The notes: generated from the sequence alone by a model not told the origin. 32,459 bases of DNA from Deltaproteobacteria bacterium (GCA_016219515.1 JACRMU010000141.1:1-32459), one strand, 5' to 3'; shown: positions 16,135 to 24,577, counted from the stretch's first letter. Numbers and translations: made by a program.

Positions 16135-17311
16135 GGAAGGGGCTCCCCCACCGCCCCGGGGAGATCTTCCCCAGGACGACGGGTTGCCCGCCGGTGGCGA
16201 CGGGGACGTTTCCGGGCTGGCGGCAGAGCGCCAGGTACGCCAGGTAGGCGAAGGCCGCCGCCTCGACGTATTGCGCGGGGAGACCCAGCGTCTCGGTCGC
16301 GCGGATCTTCAGCCCCGGCATCCGCGCCGCGAGGAACGCCGTCAGGGCGGGGTTCTTCCCGCCTCCTCCTCCCAGGAAGATTTCCTTCACGGGCCACTTC
16401 GGCAGGATGAAACGGTCGAACGCCAGGCGGATCGTTTCCGCGGTGCAGGCGGTGAGCGTGGCGACGAGGTCTTCCCGGGGGATCCCCTCCCGCCGGGCCG
16501 CTGCGACGATCTTTTCCAGCCGCGCCCTGCCGTACCGCTCCCGCCCGGTGCTCTTGGGAGGCGGAAGCGCAAGGTAGCGGTCCTGCCGGATCATGGCGGC
16601 AAGAAATTTTTCCCGCACCTTCCCCCGCAGCGCCAGCACGCCGTCCTTGTCCATCGACATGCGGCCGCCCGAAAGAAGGCCGGCCGCTCCGTCGATCAGC
16701 ATGTTCCCCGGACCGGTGTCGAAGGCGGCCAAAACTTTTCCCTGGGGGCTCACCACGGTGACGTTCCCGATCCCGCCGATGTTCTGGAAGGAAGAGAAGC
16801 ACCCGCGGCCGCGCAGCAGGACGCCGTGGAAGGCGGGGACCAGCGGTGCGCCCATCCCTCCCGCCGCCATGTCCGCGGTGCGGAAGTCCGCGATCGTCGT
16901 GATCCCCGTGCGCTGGGCGATGAAGGATGGCTCGCCGATCTGGAGGGTCGCGCCGGTCTCCTTCAGGAAGCCCTTCCGCTTGTCGGGGAAATGTCCCACC
17001 GTCTGCCCGTGGCAGCCGACCGCGGCCACCTCCTCCGGACGGATCTGGAGGAACGTCAGCGCCCTCCCGACGGCGAAGGCGTAAAACTCCCCTAACGCCA
17101 TCGAAAGGCGGCAGAGGTCCTCCTTCCCGGTTTCCTTCGCCTCGGAGATCCGCAGGACCCGCTCGCGGAGATCTTTGGGATACGGAACGGAATGGAAGCT
17201 GCGGACCTGGCAGGAGATGTTCCCGCGCACGGGCGAGAACGAAGCGAAGGCGACGTCGGCGCCGTCGGCCGACGTGCCCGACATGATCCCGGCGCAGAGC
17301 GCGGTTACCAC
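16106..17311 (-). CDS. anmK: Anhydro-N-acetylmuramic acid kinase
   Basis: AnmK cleaves and phosphorylates 1,6-anhydro-MurNAc to MurNAc-6-phosphate, recycling peptidoglycan fragments. The protein is about 401 residues, slightly long for the family. It shows the ATP-site start GIMSGTSADGADV, GCHGQTVGHFP, FQNIGGIGNVT, DTGPGNMLID and the C-terminal LGGGGGKNP. The GTG at 17311 keeps the N-terminal motif intact; an ATG inside MSGTS would cut it. The start overlaps the stop of the upstream gene by seven bases, and GAGGAG lies only two bases away, which is unusually close. The 3' end overlaps the convergent hydrolase gene by 29 bases. Confidence 0.92.
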   Translation of the reverse strand: MVTALCAGIMSGTSADGADVAFASFSPVRGNISCQVRSFHSVPYPKDLRERVLRISEAKETGKEDLCRLSMALGEFYAFAVGRALTFLQIRPEEVAAVGCHGQTVGHFPDKRKGFLKETGATLQIGEPSFIAQRTGITTIADFRTADMAAGGMGAPLVPAFHGVLLRGRGCFSSFQNIGGIGNVTVVSPQGKVLAAFDTGPGNMLIDGAAGLLSGGRMSMDKDGVLALRGKVREKFLAAMIRQDRYLALPPPKSTGRERYGRARLEKIVAAARREGIPREDLVATLTACTAETIRLAFDRFILPKWPVKEIFLGGGGGKNPALTAFLAARMPGLKIRATETLGLPAQYVEAAAFAYLAYLALCRQPGNVPVATGGQPVVLGKISPGRWGSPFLTAPLPRRA

Positions 17312-18240
17312 AACTCCTCGGCCACGGCCGCCAGGAAGAGCGGGAAAAGGATCTCGTGGGGCCCGATCAGGTGGTATCCCTTCCCCCCGGCGCGCGTGGG
17401 GCGGGTCACCACGTTCACGTCCGGCCGGTAGTGGCGCTGGAAGTCCATGTTCACCGTGGTGATCTTCGAAAGGGGCCGGCCCAGGTTCCTTGCGACGGCC
17501 ACCGCCTTCAGGAAAACCTCGGGCAGGACCACGGCCGATCCGACGTTCAGGTACACCCCGCCCTCCAGCCGGGCGACCATCTCGCAGAATCGGCGGAAAT
17601 CCCTCTGGGACGCCTCGCCCATCGCGGCGCCGTCCGCCTCCGGATGCATGTGGATGATGTCGGAGCCGATGCAGACGTGGACGGTCACCGGAACGTTCCG
17701 CCGCCACGCCGCCGCAAGAAGGCTTTTCTCCCGGTACCGCGCCCGGGAGCCGGCGAGCGCCTTCCCCACCGCCGCTCCGAAGCCGAGCCCTTCGGGGACC
17801 CCCGAGGCCAGCGCGGAGTGGATGAACCGGGCCGTCTCCTTCGCCATCCCGAAGGAGCCGTCGGAAAGACTCTCTTCCACATCCTCCGAGGTCTTCCCGG
17901 CCAGCGCCAGCTCCGTATCGTGGATCACCCCGGCGCCGTTCATCGATACGCAGTCGAAAAGGCCCTTCGAAAGCCCCTGGAGGAGCAGCGGGGAGAGCCC
18001 CACCTTGATGAAGTGCGCCCCGATCCCCAACAGCACGGGTGCGCCGCGCTTTTTGGCGGCCGCCACGGCGCCGACCGCCGCGCGGAAGTCTTTCGCCGAC
18101 AGGTAGTCGGGAAGGCCGGACAGAAACGCGGAGACCGACATCCCCTTCCGCACGGGAACCCCGAACCCCTTGAACGTGACCTTGCTTTTCCTCGAGTACA
18201 GCGACGTCCGGCGAAGCAGGGCCGGGTCGATCTTCCTCAT
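17305..18240 (-). CDS. Conserved unknown between gmhA and anmK (possible deoxyhypusine-synthase-like fold)
   Basis: This 311-residue soluble protein has no signal peptide or membrane segment. Ordered motifs look strongly conserved: LLGIGAHFIKVGLSPLL, MNGAGVIHDTELAL, SEDVEESLSDGSFGMAKET, a histidine-rich HVCIGSDIIHMHPEADG, GGVYLNVGSAVVLPEVF, and NMDFQRHYRPDVNVV. Some of these recall the nucleotide-binding domain of deoxyhypusine-synthase-like proteins, but I do not claim the reaction. Bacteria lack the eIF5A target, so the role must differ. Its ATG overlaps the gmhA stop (ATGA) and its stop overlaps the anmK start, so the three genes are translationally coupled. That suggests a role in sugar or envelope metabolism. 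Confidence 0.8.
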   Translation of the reverse strand: MRKIDPALLRRTSLYSRKSKVTFKGFGVPVRKGMSVSAFLSGLPDYLSAKDFRAAVGAVAAAKKRGAPVLLGIGAHFIKVGLSPLLLQGLSKGLFDCVSMNGAGVIHDTELALAGKTSEDVEESLSDGSFGMAKETARFIHSALASGVPEGLGFGAAVGKALAGSRARYREKSLLAAAWRRNVPVTVHVCIGSDIIHMHPEADGAAMGEASQRDFRRFCEMVARLEGGVYLNVGSAVVLPEVFLKAVAVARNLGRPLSKITTVNMDFQRHYRPDVNVVTRPTRAGGKGYHLIGPHEILFPLFLAAVAEELW

Positions 18241-18818
18241 CGCTTGGCGACCTGCCGGAAAAGGATGGTGTCCGTCAGGTCGCACAGGATGTGCCCGATG
18301 GCGATGTGGGCCTCCTGGATGCGGGGAGTGCTCTTCGAGGGGACGGCAAGCGCGATGTCGGCGTTCGAGGCGATCTTTCCGCCCTCGGCCGTGAGCGCGA
18401 TCGTGACCATGCCCAACTTCTTCGCCACGCGGAATCCCTTGAGGACGTTCGCCGAATTCCCGCTCGTGGAGATCCCGACGGCGATGTCCCCCTTCTTCCC
18501 GAGGGCCTTGATCTGCTTGCTGAACACTTCATCGAATGCGTAGTCGTTCGAGATGCTGGTGAGGATGGAGGTGTCGGTGGTCAGGGCGATGGCCGGAAGG
18601 GGGGGGCGCTCGATCAGGAAGCGGTTCATGAATTCGGCCGCGATGTGCTGGGAGTCCGCGGCGCTGCCGCCGTTCCCGAACAGCAGGATCTTCCGGCCCG
18701 TCTTGAACGCGTGGGCGATCGCCTGCGCGGCATCGAGGATGTCGCGGGTCATCGTCTCCACCATCTGAAGACGCAGGTCCGCCCCTTCCTTCAGCATTTT
18801 CGCAATGGTTTCCTGCAA
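18237..18818 (-). CDS. gmhA: Phosphoheptose (sedoheptulose-7-phosphate) isomerase
   Basis: GmhA converts sedoheptulose-7-phosphate to D-glycero-D-manno-heptose-7-phosphate, the first step to LPS core heptose. The SIS fold is clear: LLFGNGGSAADSQHIAAEF for phosphate and substrate binding, a central GISTSGNSANVLKG, and RIQEAHIAIGHILCD carrying the active-site Glu/His. I choose TTG 18818 as start. GGAGGG lies six bases upstream, the resulting 193 residues match the E. coli enzyme length, and a TTGACA promoter just upstream would place transcription after the ATG at 18854. That ATG (205 residues) remains the alternative. The stop overlaps the next gene. Confidence 0.9.
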   Translation of the reverse strand: MQETIAKMLKEGADLRLQMVETMTRDILDAAQAIAHAFKTGRKILLFGNGGSAADSQHIAAEFMNRFLIERPPLPAIALTTDTSILTSISNDYAFDEVFSKQIKALGKKGDIAVGISTSGNSANVLKGFRVAKKLGMVTIALTAEGGKIASNADIALAVPSKSTPRIQEAHIAIGHILCDLTDTILFRQVAKR

Positions 18819-18852
18819 GGAATTCCCTCCGGAAAGGATAGCCCAGGCAACC

Positions 18853-18881
18853 ATGATCGCTTTCCTCCCCGCCGCTGTCAA
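18853..18881 (-). promoter_or_regulatory. Candidate promoter of the gmhA operon
   Basis: On the minus strand a perfect TTGACA (18881-18876) is followed after 17 bases by GATCAT (18858-18853). Transcription would start near 18846, downstream of the ATG at 18854 but upstream of the TTG at 18818. This supports the shorter gmhA. Confidence 0.5.
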
Positions 18882-18982
18882 GAACACGCCGATGCGGAAG
18901 GCCGCTGCGCCCGCGCCGCCGCCTTTCCTTTCGGGGAAAACCGTTGTAGCATGTTTCGCATCTAAAAATCGGTGATGCGCGC

Positions 18983-19381
18983 GTGGATGCGTCGATCGAC
19001 AGGATTCTCTCGGAGACACGGACCGTTGCGGTGGTCGGCATATCGGACAAGCCGGAGCGGCCCAGCCACGCCGTGGCGCGATACTTGAAAGAGCGGGGGT
19101 TCCGGATCATCCCGGTGAACCCTCTCCTTTCCGAGGTGCTGGGCGAGAAGGCCTACCCCTCGCTGTCGGACATCCCGGGGAAGGTGGACCTGGTCGACGT
19201 GTTCCGGAGGTCCGAGGAAGTTCCGGCGCTCGCGGAGGAAGCCGTCCGGATCGGCGCGAGGTTTTTCTGGATGCAGGAGGGCGTCGTGAGCGAGCCGGCG
19301 CGCGATCGCCTGGAGCGGGCGGGGATCTCCGTGGTGATGGACCTTTGCGTGAAAAAAGAACTCGCGAAGCGCGGCAGGTAA
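18983..19381 (+). CDS. CoA-binding-domain protein (YccU type)
   Basis: This 132-residue Rossmann-fold protein has the CoA-binding signature VAVVGISDKPERPSHAVARYL near the N-terminus, then RGFRIIPVNP and ARFFWMQEGVVSEPA. It resembles the YccU/YneT group, small CoA-binding proteins of unknown role. The GTG start at 18983 has only a weak ribosome site. It diverges from gmhA and lies 29 bases before trxA, so it probably heads a short transcript with the two thioredoxin-fold genes. Confidence 0.87.
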   Translation: MDASIDRILSETRTVAVVGISDKPERPSHAVARYLKERGFRIIPVNPLLSEVLGEKAYPSLSDIPGKVDLVDVFRRSEEVPALAEEAVRIGARFFWMQEGVVSEPARDRLERAGISVVMDLCVKKELAKRGR

Positions 19382-19410
19382 GCGAAACGCGATTTGACGG
19401 GAGGAAGAGA

Positions 19411-19737
19411 ATGGCGGGAAACATCCTGGAACTGAACGACGGAAACTTCAAGAAGACCGTGGACGTCGGACCGACCCCGGTGCTGGTGGACTTCTGGGCT
19501 CCCTGGTGCGGCCCGTGCCGGGTCATTGCGCCCATCCTGGAGGAGGTCGCCAAGGAGATGGAGGGGAAGGTGCGCGTCGCCAAGGTGAACGTGGATGAGA
19601 GCCCCGACATCGCGTCGAACCTGGGCATCCGCGGAATCCCCACGCTCATCCTGTTCAAGGAAGGGGAGATCAAGGGGCAGATGGTGGGCGTCAACACGAA
19701 GGCCGGCATCGTCTCGCTGATCCAGAAAGGCCTGTAA
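19411..19737 (+). CDS. trxA: Thioredoxin
   Basis: This 108-residue classical thioredoxin is a cytoplasmic disulfide reductase fed by thioredoxin reductase. The active site is WAPWCGPC (C33, C36), and the cis-proline loop GIRGIPTLILF is present. Length and motif order are standard, with no signal peptide. ATG at 19411 follows GGGAGGAAGAG. The next gene starts six bases after its stop. Confidence 0.96.
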   Translation: MAGNILELNDGNFKKTVDVGPTPVLVDFWAPWCGPCRVIAPILEEVAKEMEGKVRVAKVNVDESPDIASNLGIRGIPTLILFKEGEIKGQMVGVNTKAGIVSLIQKGL

Positions 19738-19743
19738 CCCCGG

Positions 19744-20331
19744 TTGGCCCGAGAGAAACCGCAGGAACGGGCCTTCGCGGCGGCGGCCGCGGGGCTCCTC
19801 GCCGTCATCTTCTGCGCCGCATGCGGCGCGAAGCACTTCTCCGTCGGCTCCGTCCCCTTTCCCGCGCCGAAACCGGTGTTCGTCGACGAAAGAGGGCAGC
19901 CGCAACCCGGGTTGCCCGAATCTTCCGAGACGTTCCGGCTGATTTTCCTCGACTACGTGTGGTGTCCGCCGTGCGCGGATGCGTGGAAAGCGGTGCGGGA
20001 GGCATCCCGGGACATTCCCGCGGGAACCTTGCGCGTCTACCGGGTCCTGTTCGACCGGGAGCGGCTGCTGGGACGGGAAGGGACGTCGGAGGCCGCTCCT
20101 CTTCGTCCGGCTTCCCTTGCGGATGCCGGCACGCTGCCGGTCACGACGGTCCTGGCCCTTCCCGGTCCCTTCCGGGAGAGGTACGGCCCGGAGCAGGCCC
20201 CCCTCCTTCTCCTGACGGACCGCGGCGGAAAGGTGCTGAAGAAGTGGACCGGCGCATCCCCTTCCCTTTCGGCGGCGATCGTGTCCGAAATCAAGCGGTT
20301 ATCGAGCTCTCCCCCCCTCCCTGAAACGTGA
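19744..20331 (+). CDS. Exported thioredoxin-fold protein (TlpA/ResA-like)
   Basis: This 195-residue protein has an N-terminal hydrophobic stretch (about 11-27, ending in FCAAC) that may be a signal peptide or an imperfect lipobox. A redox motif WCPPC (C74, C77) lies in LIFLDYVWCPPCADAWKAV, followed by a thioredoxin-like remainder (PLLLLTDRGGKVLKKW). It probably acts in the periplasm, possibly in disulfide or cytochrome maturation. The TTG start at 19744 lies six bases after trxA and has a poor ribosome site, so translation is likely coupled. Its 3' end overlaps the convergent rodA by 41 bases. Confidence 0.78.
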   Translation: MAREKPQERAFAAAAAGLLAVIFCAACGAKHFSVGSVPFPAPKPVFVDERGQPQPGLPESSETFRLIFLDYVWCPPCADAWKAVREASRDIPAGTLRVYRVLFDRERLLGREGTSEAAPLRPASLADAGTLPVTTVLALPGPFRERYGPEQAPLLLLTDRGGKVLKKWTGASPSLSAAIVSEIKRLSSSPPLPET

Positions 20332-21418
20332 AGCGGCTCCTGGCCAGGTTGGACATCACCCCCAGGGCCATCATGTTCGTCAGCATCGACGACCCGCCGT
20401 AGCTCACGAACGGCAGCGGTATCCCCACGACGGGAAAGAGGCCGCAGACCATCGCCAGGTTGATGGCGATGTGGGCCAGGAAGTAGACGGCCAGCCCCCC
20501 GCACGCGAACGACGCGAACCGGTCCTGCGACCGCGAGGCGAGATGGAAGGCGCGGTGGACGAGGCAGAGGAAGAGGGCCAGCAGCGCCAGCGTCCCCAGG
20601 AACCCCCACTCCTCCGCGAACACGGCGAACGCGAAATCGGTATGCTGCTCCGGGAGGAACCGCAGCGATCCCTGCGTTCCGCGCAGGTATCCCTTCCCCA
20701 GGAACCCCCCGGACCCCACGGCGATCTTCGACTGGATGACGTGGTATCCCGCCCCCAAGGGGTCCCGCTCGGGGTCCAGGAAGGTGAGGACCCGCTGCTT
20801 CTGGTAGTCCTTCATCGCGAGCCAGAGGGCGGGAACCAGGAGCGCGCCGGCTCCTCCCAGCAGCAGGAGCACCCGGGTCCTCACGCAGGCGACCACCAGC
20901 ATTCCCAGCAGGATGATCACGAACACCCCCGCCGTCCCGAGATCGGGCTGGAGCGCGACCAGCAGGAACGGGACGATCACGAGGCCGATGGCCGGGACGG
21001 TCTCGACGAACCCGATGCCGCTGTAGCTGTACCGGTCGGCGAAATACTTCGCGAGGACCAGCACCACGGCGACCTTGGCGAACTCGGAAGGCTGGAAGTT
21101 GAAGGCCCCGAGAGAGATCCACCGCTGGGCGCCTCCCCGCACCTTGCCGGCGATGAGGACGACCACCAGGACCGCCAGGACCCCCCAGAAGACGGGCAGG
21201 GCGATCTCCTCGATGAACCCGTCGCTCGCGAGGTAGCAGGCGAAGAATGCGAGGATCCCCAGGAAGATCCATGCCAGCTGCTTGGCGAAGAGAGGGACGC
21301 CGGCCGTCCCGATCACCCTCGTTCCGCTGTACACGTTGAGCAGGCCCACCCCGCAGAGCGCGAGGGCCAGCAGGAAGATCGGCCAGTCCAGGCGCGCAAG
21401 CTTCCCTTTCCGCGTCAT
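20291..21418 (-). CDS. mrdB: Rod-shape SEDS peptidoglycan glycosyltransferase RodA (MrdB)
   Basis: RodA polymerises lipid II into glycan strands during cell elongation, paired with PBP2. The 375-residue protein has about ten membrane segments and the SEDS hallmarks GGAQRWISLGAFNFQPSEFAK, FLPEQHTDFAFAVFAEEWG and GIPLPFVSYGGSSMLTNM. ATG at 21418 overlaps the mrdA stop (ATGA). It ends the mre/mrd operon and its final 41 bases overlap the convergent thioredoxin-fold gene. Confidence 0.95.
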   Translation of the reverse strand: MTRKGKLARLDWPIFLLALALCGVGLLNVYSGTRVIGTAGVPLFAKQLAWIFLGILAFFACYLASDGFIEEIALPVFWGVLAVLVVVLIAGKVRGGAQRWISLGAFNFQPSEFAKVAVVLVLAKYFADRYSYSGIGFVETVPAIGLVIVPFLLVALQPDLGTAGVFVIILLGMLVVACVRTRVLLLLGGAGALLVPALWLAMKDYQKQRVLTFLDPERDPLGAGYHVIQSKIAVGSGGFLGKGYLRGTQGSLRFLPEQHTDFAFAVFAEEWGFLGTLALLALFLCLVHRAFHLASRSQDRFASFACGGLAVYFLAHIAINLAMVCGLFPVVGIPLPFVSYGGSSMLTNMMALGVMSNLARSRFTFQGGGESSITA

Positions 21419-23256
21419 TTCTTCTCCTTCGAAGCCGCGGCCGGCTTCGTCCGGAAGTACTCCAGCATCACCGCCTTGACGATGGGGGCGGCGGCGGACC
21501 CGCCGTGCCCGCCGTGCTCCAGCATGGCCACCACGCAGATCTCCGGATCGGAGACGGGGGCGAACCCCACGAACCACGCGTGGTCGCGCAACTGGTAGGG
21601 CAGGTTCTCGGACTTGATCATCTTCCCCTTGACGGCCGCCACCTGCGCCGTCCCGGTCTTTCCCCCCACTTCGACGCCCGGGATCTTCGCCGCGCCGCCG
21701 GTCCCGTAGTCGTTGACGACCCCGGCGAGGGCGCGGCGGACGAAGGCGACATTCTCCGGCTTCCACGGCAATTTCCGGAGCGACGCGGGGGGCCGCTGCT
21801 CGACCGTGCCGTCCTTCCGGACGATCCTCTCCACCAGGCGGGGGCGCATCACCTCTCCCCCGGCCGCGATGGAGGCGTAGCCCGCCAGCATCTCCAGCGG
21901 CGTGACGTGGATCGCTCCCTGGCCTATTCCGAGGATCGCCCTCTCCGAATCGTACCACCTCTCCTTCGACACCTTCTGTTTCCACTCCGTGTCGGGGACC
22001 AGGCCTTTTTTCTCCGCCGGCAGGTCGATCCCCGTGATCGTGCCCAGGCCCGCGTCCTTTTCCAGCTTCGCGATCCGGTCCGGGCCGAGCCGCAGGCCCA
22101 TCGTGTAGAAATAGACGTCGCACGACTGCACGATCCCCTTGTACATGTCCACCGTGCCGTGCCCCTTCTCCCTCCAGCAGCGGAACGCGCGGTTTCCGAT
22201 CTGAAGGTATCCCGGGCAGCGGACCGTGGCCTTCGGGTCCTGGATCCCCTCCTCCAGCGCCGCCAGCGCGACGAACGGCTTGACGGTGGAGCCCGGGGCG
22301 TACGTCCCCTGGAGCCCCTTGTTCTGCATCGGCTTGCGGATGTCGCCGGAGAGGGCCTGCCACTCCGCCTTCCGGATCCCCCGTGAGAAGGCGTTCGGGT
22401 CGAAGGCCGGGGCGGACACGAAGGCCAGGATGTCCCCGGTCTTCGGGACGATGGCGATCACCGCCCCCGCCTTGCCTTCCATCGCCTCCTCGGCGGTCTT
22501 CTGCAGGTCCGCGTCGAGGGTCGTGGCGACGATCCCCCCCGCGCGGGGAGGGACCTCCTCCACCAGCCGCTTGTCCCTTCCCGCGGCGTCCACCTCCACG
22601 TGCCTGCCTCCGTTGATCCCCCGCAGAATGCCGTCCTCGCGCCGCTCCAGCCCGTATTTCCCGACGATGTCCCCCATCGCGACCCGTTCGTCTTCCGACT
22701 CGTCCAGTTCCTCCTGGCTCACCTCCCCCACATAGCCGAGCACGTGCGCGAACGCGCGCCCGAACGGATAGCTCCGCTTGGCCTCCACGAGGACCGAGAA
22801 CCCCGGAAGGGCCTCCCGGTTGAACTCGACCACGGAGACCTGCTCGAAGCGGAGGTCGCGCGCGACGGTGACGGAGCTGTAGGGATTTTTCTTTTTCGCC
22901 GTGCGGATCTTCCCCGCGACCTCGTCCATGTCGAAATCCACGATTTCCTCGAGAAGCTTGAGCTCGCCTTCGAGGTCCGTGATGTCGATGGGAGAGCAGA
23001 TGAGGTCGAAGGAGGCCTGCGTCTCCGCGATCGCCCTCCCCTTCCGGTCCAGGATCTGGCCGCGCGGGGCCCGGATCGTCCGGATCCGGAGCCGGTTGTT
23101 CTCCGAGAGGGTGCGGAAGCGCTCGTGCTGCACCACCTGGAGCCAGTAGAGCCGCCCCAGCAGGAGGACGAACAGGCCGAGCGCGACCCAGAGGACCGCC
23201 TGGATGCGGCCGACGATCTGCGGGTCCTGCTCCCGTTTCCGGATCCGCTGCGTCAC
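21415..23256 (-). CDS. mrdA: Penicillin-binding protein 2 (elongasome transpeptidase)
   Basis: This 613-residue class B PBP has one N-terminal membrane segment (about 19-41) and a dimerisation domain containing RAPRGQILDRKGR. The transpeptidase domain carries the three active-site motifs: STVK (S323), SCD (378-380) and KTG (K533). It crosslinks peptidoglycan with RodA. The start is GTG 23256, which overlaps the mreD stop (GTGA). The stop overlaps the mrdB start, so mreD, mrdA and mrdB are translationally coupled. All catalytic residues are present and the length is typical. Confidence 0.95.
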   Translation of the reverse strand: MTQRIRKREQDPQIVGRIQAVLWVALGLFVLLLGRLYWLQVVQHERFRTLSENNRLRIRTIRAPRGQILDRKGRAIAETQASFDLICSPIDITDLEGELKLLEEIVDFDMDEVAGKIRTAKKKNPYSSVTVARDLRFEQVSVVEFNREALPGFSVLVEAKRSYPFGRAFAHVLGYVGEVSQEELDESEDERVAMGDIVGKYGLERREDGILRGINGGRHVEVDAAGRDKRLVEEVPPRAGGIVATTLDADLQKTAEEAMEGKAGAVIAIVPKTGDILAFVSAPAFDPNAFSRGIRKAEWQALSGDIRKPMQNKGLQGTYAPGSTVKPFVALAALEEGIQDPKATVRCPGYLQIGNRAFRCWREKGHGTVDMYKGIVQSCDVYFYTMGLRLGPDRIAKLEKDAGLGTITGIDLPAEKKGLVPDTEWKQKVSKERWYDSERAILGIGQGAIHVTPLEMLAGYASIAAGGEVMRPRLVERIVRKDGTVEQRPPASLRKLPWKPENVAFVRRALAGVVNDYGTGGAAKIPGVEVGGKTGTAQVAAVKGKMIKSENLPYQLRDHAWFVGFAPVSDPEICVVAMLEHGGHGGSAAAPIVKAVMLEYFRTKPAAASKEKK

Positions 23257-23738
23257 TCTTTCACCCGGCGCCACCGTCCCGAAAGGTCCATGTACAGGGG
23301 GACGGCGAGCAGCCCCGTCCAGGCGATGCGGACCGCCTCCTGCGCGGCCCAGAGGAACGAGAAGGGACGGCTCCCCGCGAGCAGCATGAGGACCACGACG
23401 GAGATCGACTCCGCGAGGAGGAGGCCGACGACCACCGTCAGGATGAAGTATTCCGCCCTCAGGAAGAACCGCATCCCGATTTCGCGCGAGGCGAAGTAGA
23501 GCGCCATGGACGAAATGAAGAAGGTCCACGGCGGCGAGGACACGGAGACCTCCCGGAAGAGCGCCGGCGGGATCGCGGCGAAGAACCCCAGGGGGCCGTG
23601 AAGGAACAGCCCCGCGAAGACGATGGCGAGGAACGGGATGTCCGGAAGAAGAAATCGCGGGACGAAGCCGGAGAGCCACCAGGCGCAGGCCGCGGTGCCC
23701 GCGTAGGACGCCGCGAGAAGAACCAGGAACTGCCTCAC
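23253..23738 (-). CDS. mreD: Rod-shape-determining membrane protein MreD
   Basis: This small, very hydrophobic protein of 161 residues has about five membrane segments (for example FLAIVFAGLFLHGPLGFFAAI and a C-terminal AWTGLLAVPLYM). MreD links MreC and the cytoplasmic MreB filament to the wall-synthesis enzymes. The sequence is poorly conserved in the family, so the name rests on size, hydrophobicity and position between mreC and mrdA. The start is GTG 23738, overlapping the mreC stop (GTGA). It ends in a basic tail (SGRWRRVKE). Confidence 0.88.
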   Translation of the reverse strand: MRQFLVLLAASYAGTAACAWWLSGFVPRFLLPDIPFLAIVFAGLFLHGPLGFFAAIPPALFREVSVSSPPWTFFISSMALYFASREIGMRFFLRAEYFILTVVVGLLLAESISVVVLMLLAGSRPFSFLWAAQEAVRIAWTGLLAVPLYMDLSGRWRRVKE

Positions 23739-24577
23739 AACTTGCCGGACCGGAAGGGGATCGAGGGGCGGGAGAGGACCACCAGCACCTCCTCCGTCGC
23801 CTGGAGGTTCACCGCGCACTGCACCTGGACCTTCTGGAAGAGGCCTTCCCGCGGCCGGTCCGCGCTCAGGACCGTCCCCAGCAGCGTCCCTTTCGGCATG
23901 CTCCCGTCGAACCCGGAGAAGAGGATCCGGTCGCCCGCCACGACGTCCATGGTGGGCGATACGTATTTCAGCCGGCACAGGTTGCCGCCCATCCCCTCCG
24001 CGATGGCCCGGACCCGGCTCCTCTCGACGATCACGTCCGCGGCGAACCGCCCGTCGGTCACCAGGAGGACTTCCGAGAGCCCCTTGTACGTTTTGTGGAT
24101 GCGCCCCACCCCCCCGCCGGGCGTCACCACGGCCATTCCCGCCTCGACGCCCGTCTCGACGCCCGCGTCGATGAAGACGGCCTGGAACCACGGGGAGATG
24201 TCGTGCCCGACGACGCGCGCGCCGATCACCCTCTTCTCGGCCGCCTCCGAGAACCGCAGCAGCTCCTTCAGGCGTCGGTTTTCCAGGAGGGCGTCGCGGT
24301 TCTCCTGGAGCTTCTCCCGGAGGGAGGTGTTTTCCTGGCGGAGACGGTCGTTTTCGCGGGACACCCCCACCAGCGCGACGTAGTGCGACCAGACGGAGGC
24401 GATCCCCTGGCGGACGAAATCGACGGCGAAGTAGACGGGCCGGAAGAGGAGGGAACCGGAGGCGTGCACCGTATCCGCGCGCGAAAGGGCGGCAGGCGGA
24501 TGCACGAAGACCTGGATGGCGACGGAAATCAGGACGGCCGCCGTAAGGAGCCGCCACCATTTACGTAAAAATCCCAT
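23735..24577 (-). CDS. mreC: Rod-shape-determining protein MreC
   Basis: This 280-residue inner-membrane protein has a basic N-terminus (MGFLRKWWR), one membrane segment (about 10-28) and a coiled coil (about 75-105, rich in Glu, Arg and Leu). A periplasmic double beta-barrel follows, with the conserved VVTPGGGVGRI and VVAGDRILFSGFDGSMPKG. It scaffolds PBP2 at the elongasome. ATG at 24577 lies 44 bases after mreB and its ribosome site is weak. Its stop overlaps the mreD start. Confidence 0.94.
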   Translation of the reverse strand: MGFLRKWWRLLTAAVLISVAIQVFVHPPAALSRADTVHASGSLLFRPVYFAVDFVRQGIASVWSHYVALVGVSRENDRLRQENTSLREKLQENRDALLENRRLKELLRFSEAAEKRVIGARVVGHDISPWFQAVFIDAGVETGVEAGMAVVTPGGGVGRIHKTYKGLSEVLLVTDGRFAADVIVERSRVRAIAEGMGGNLCRLKYVSPTMDVVAGDRILFSGFDGSMPKGTLLGTVLSADRPREGLFQKVQVQCAVNLQATEEVLVVLSRPSIPFRSGKL

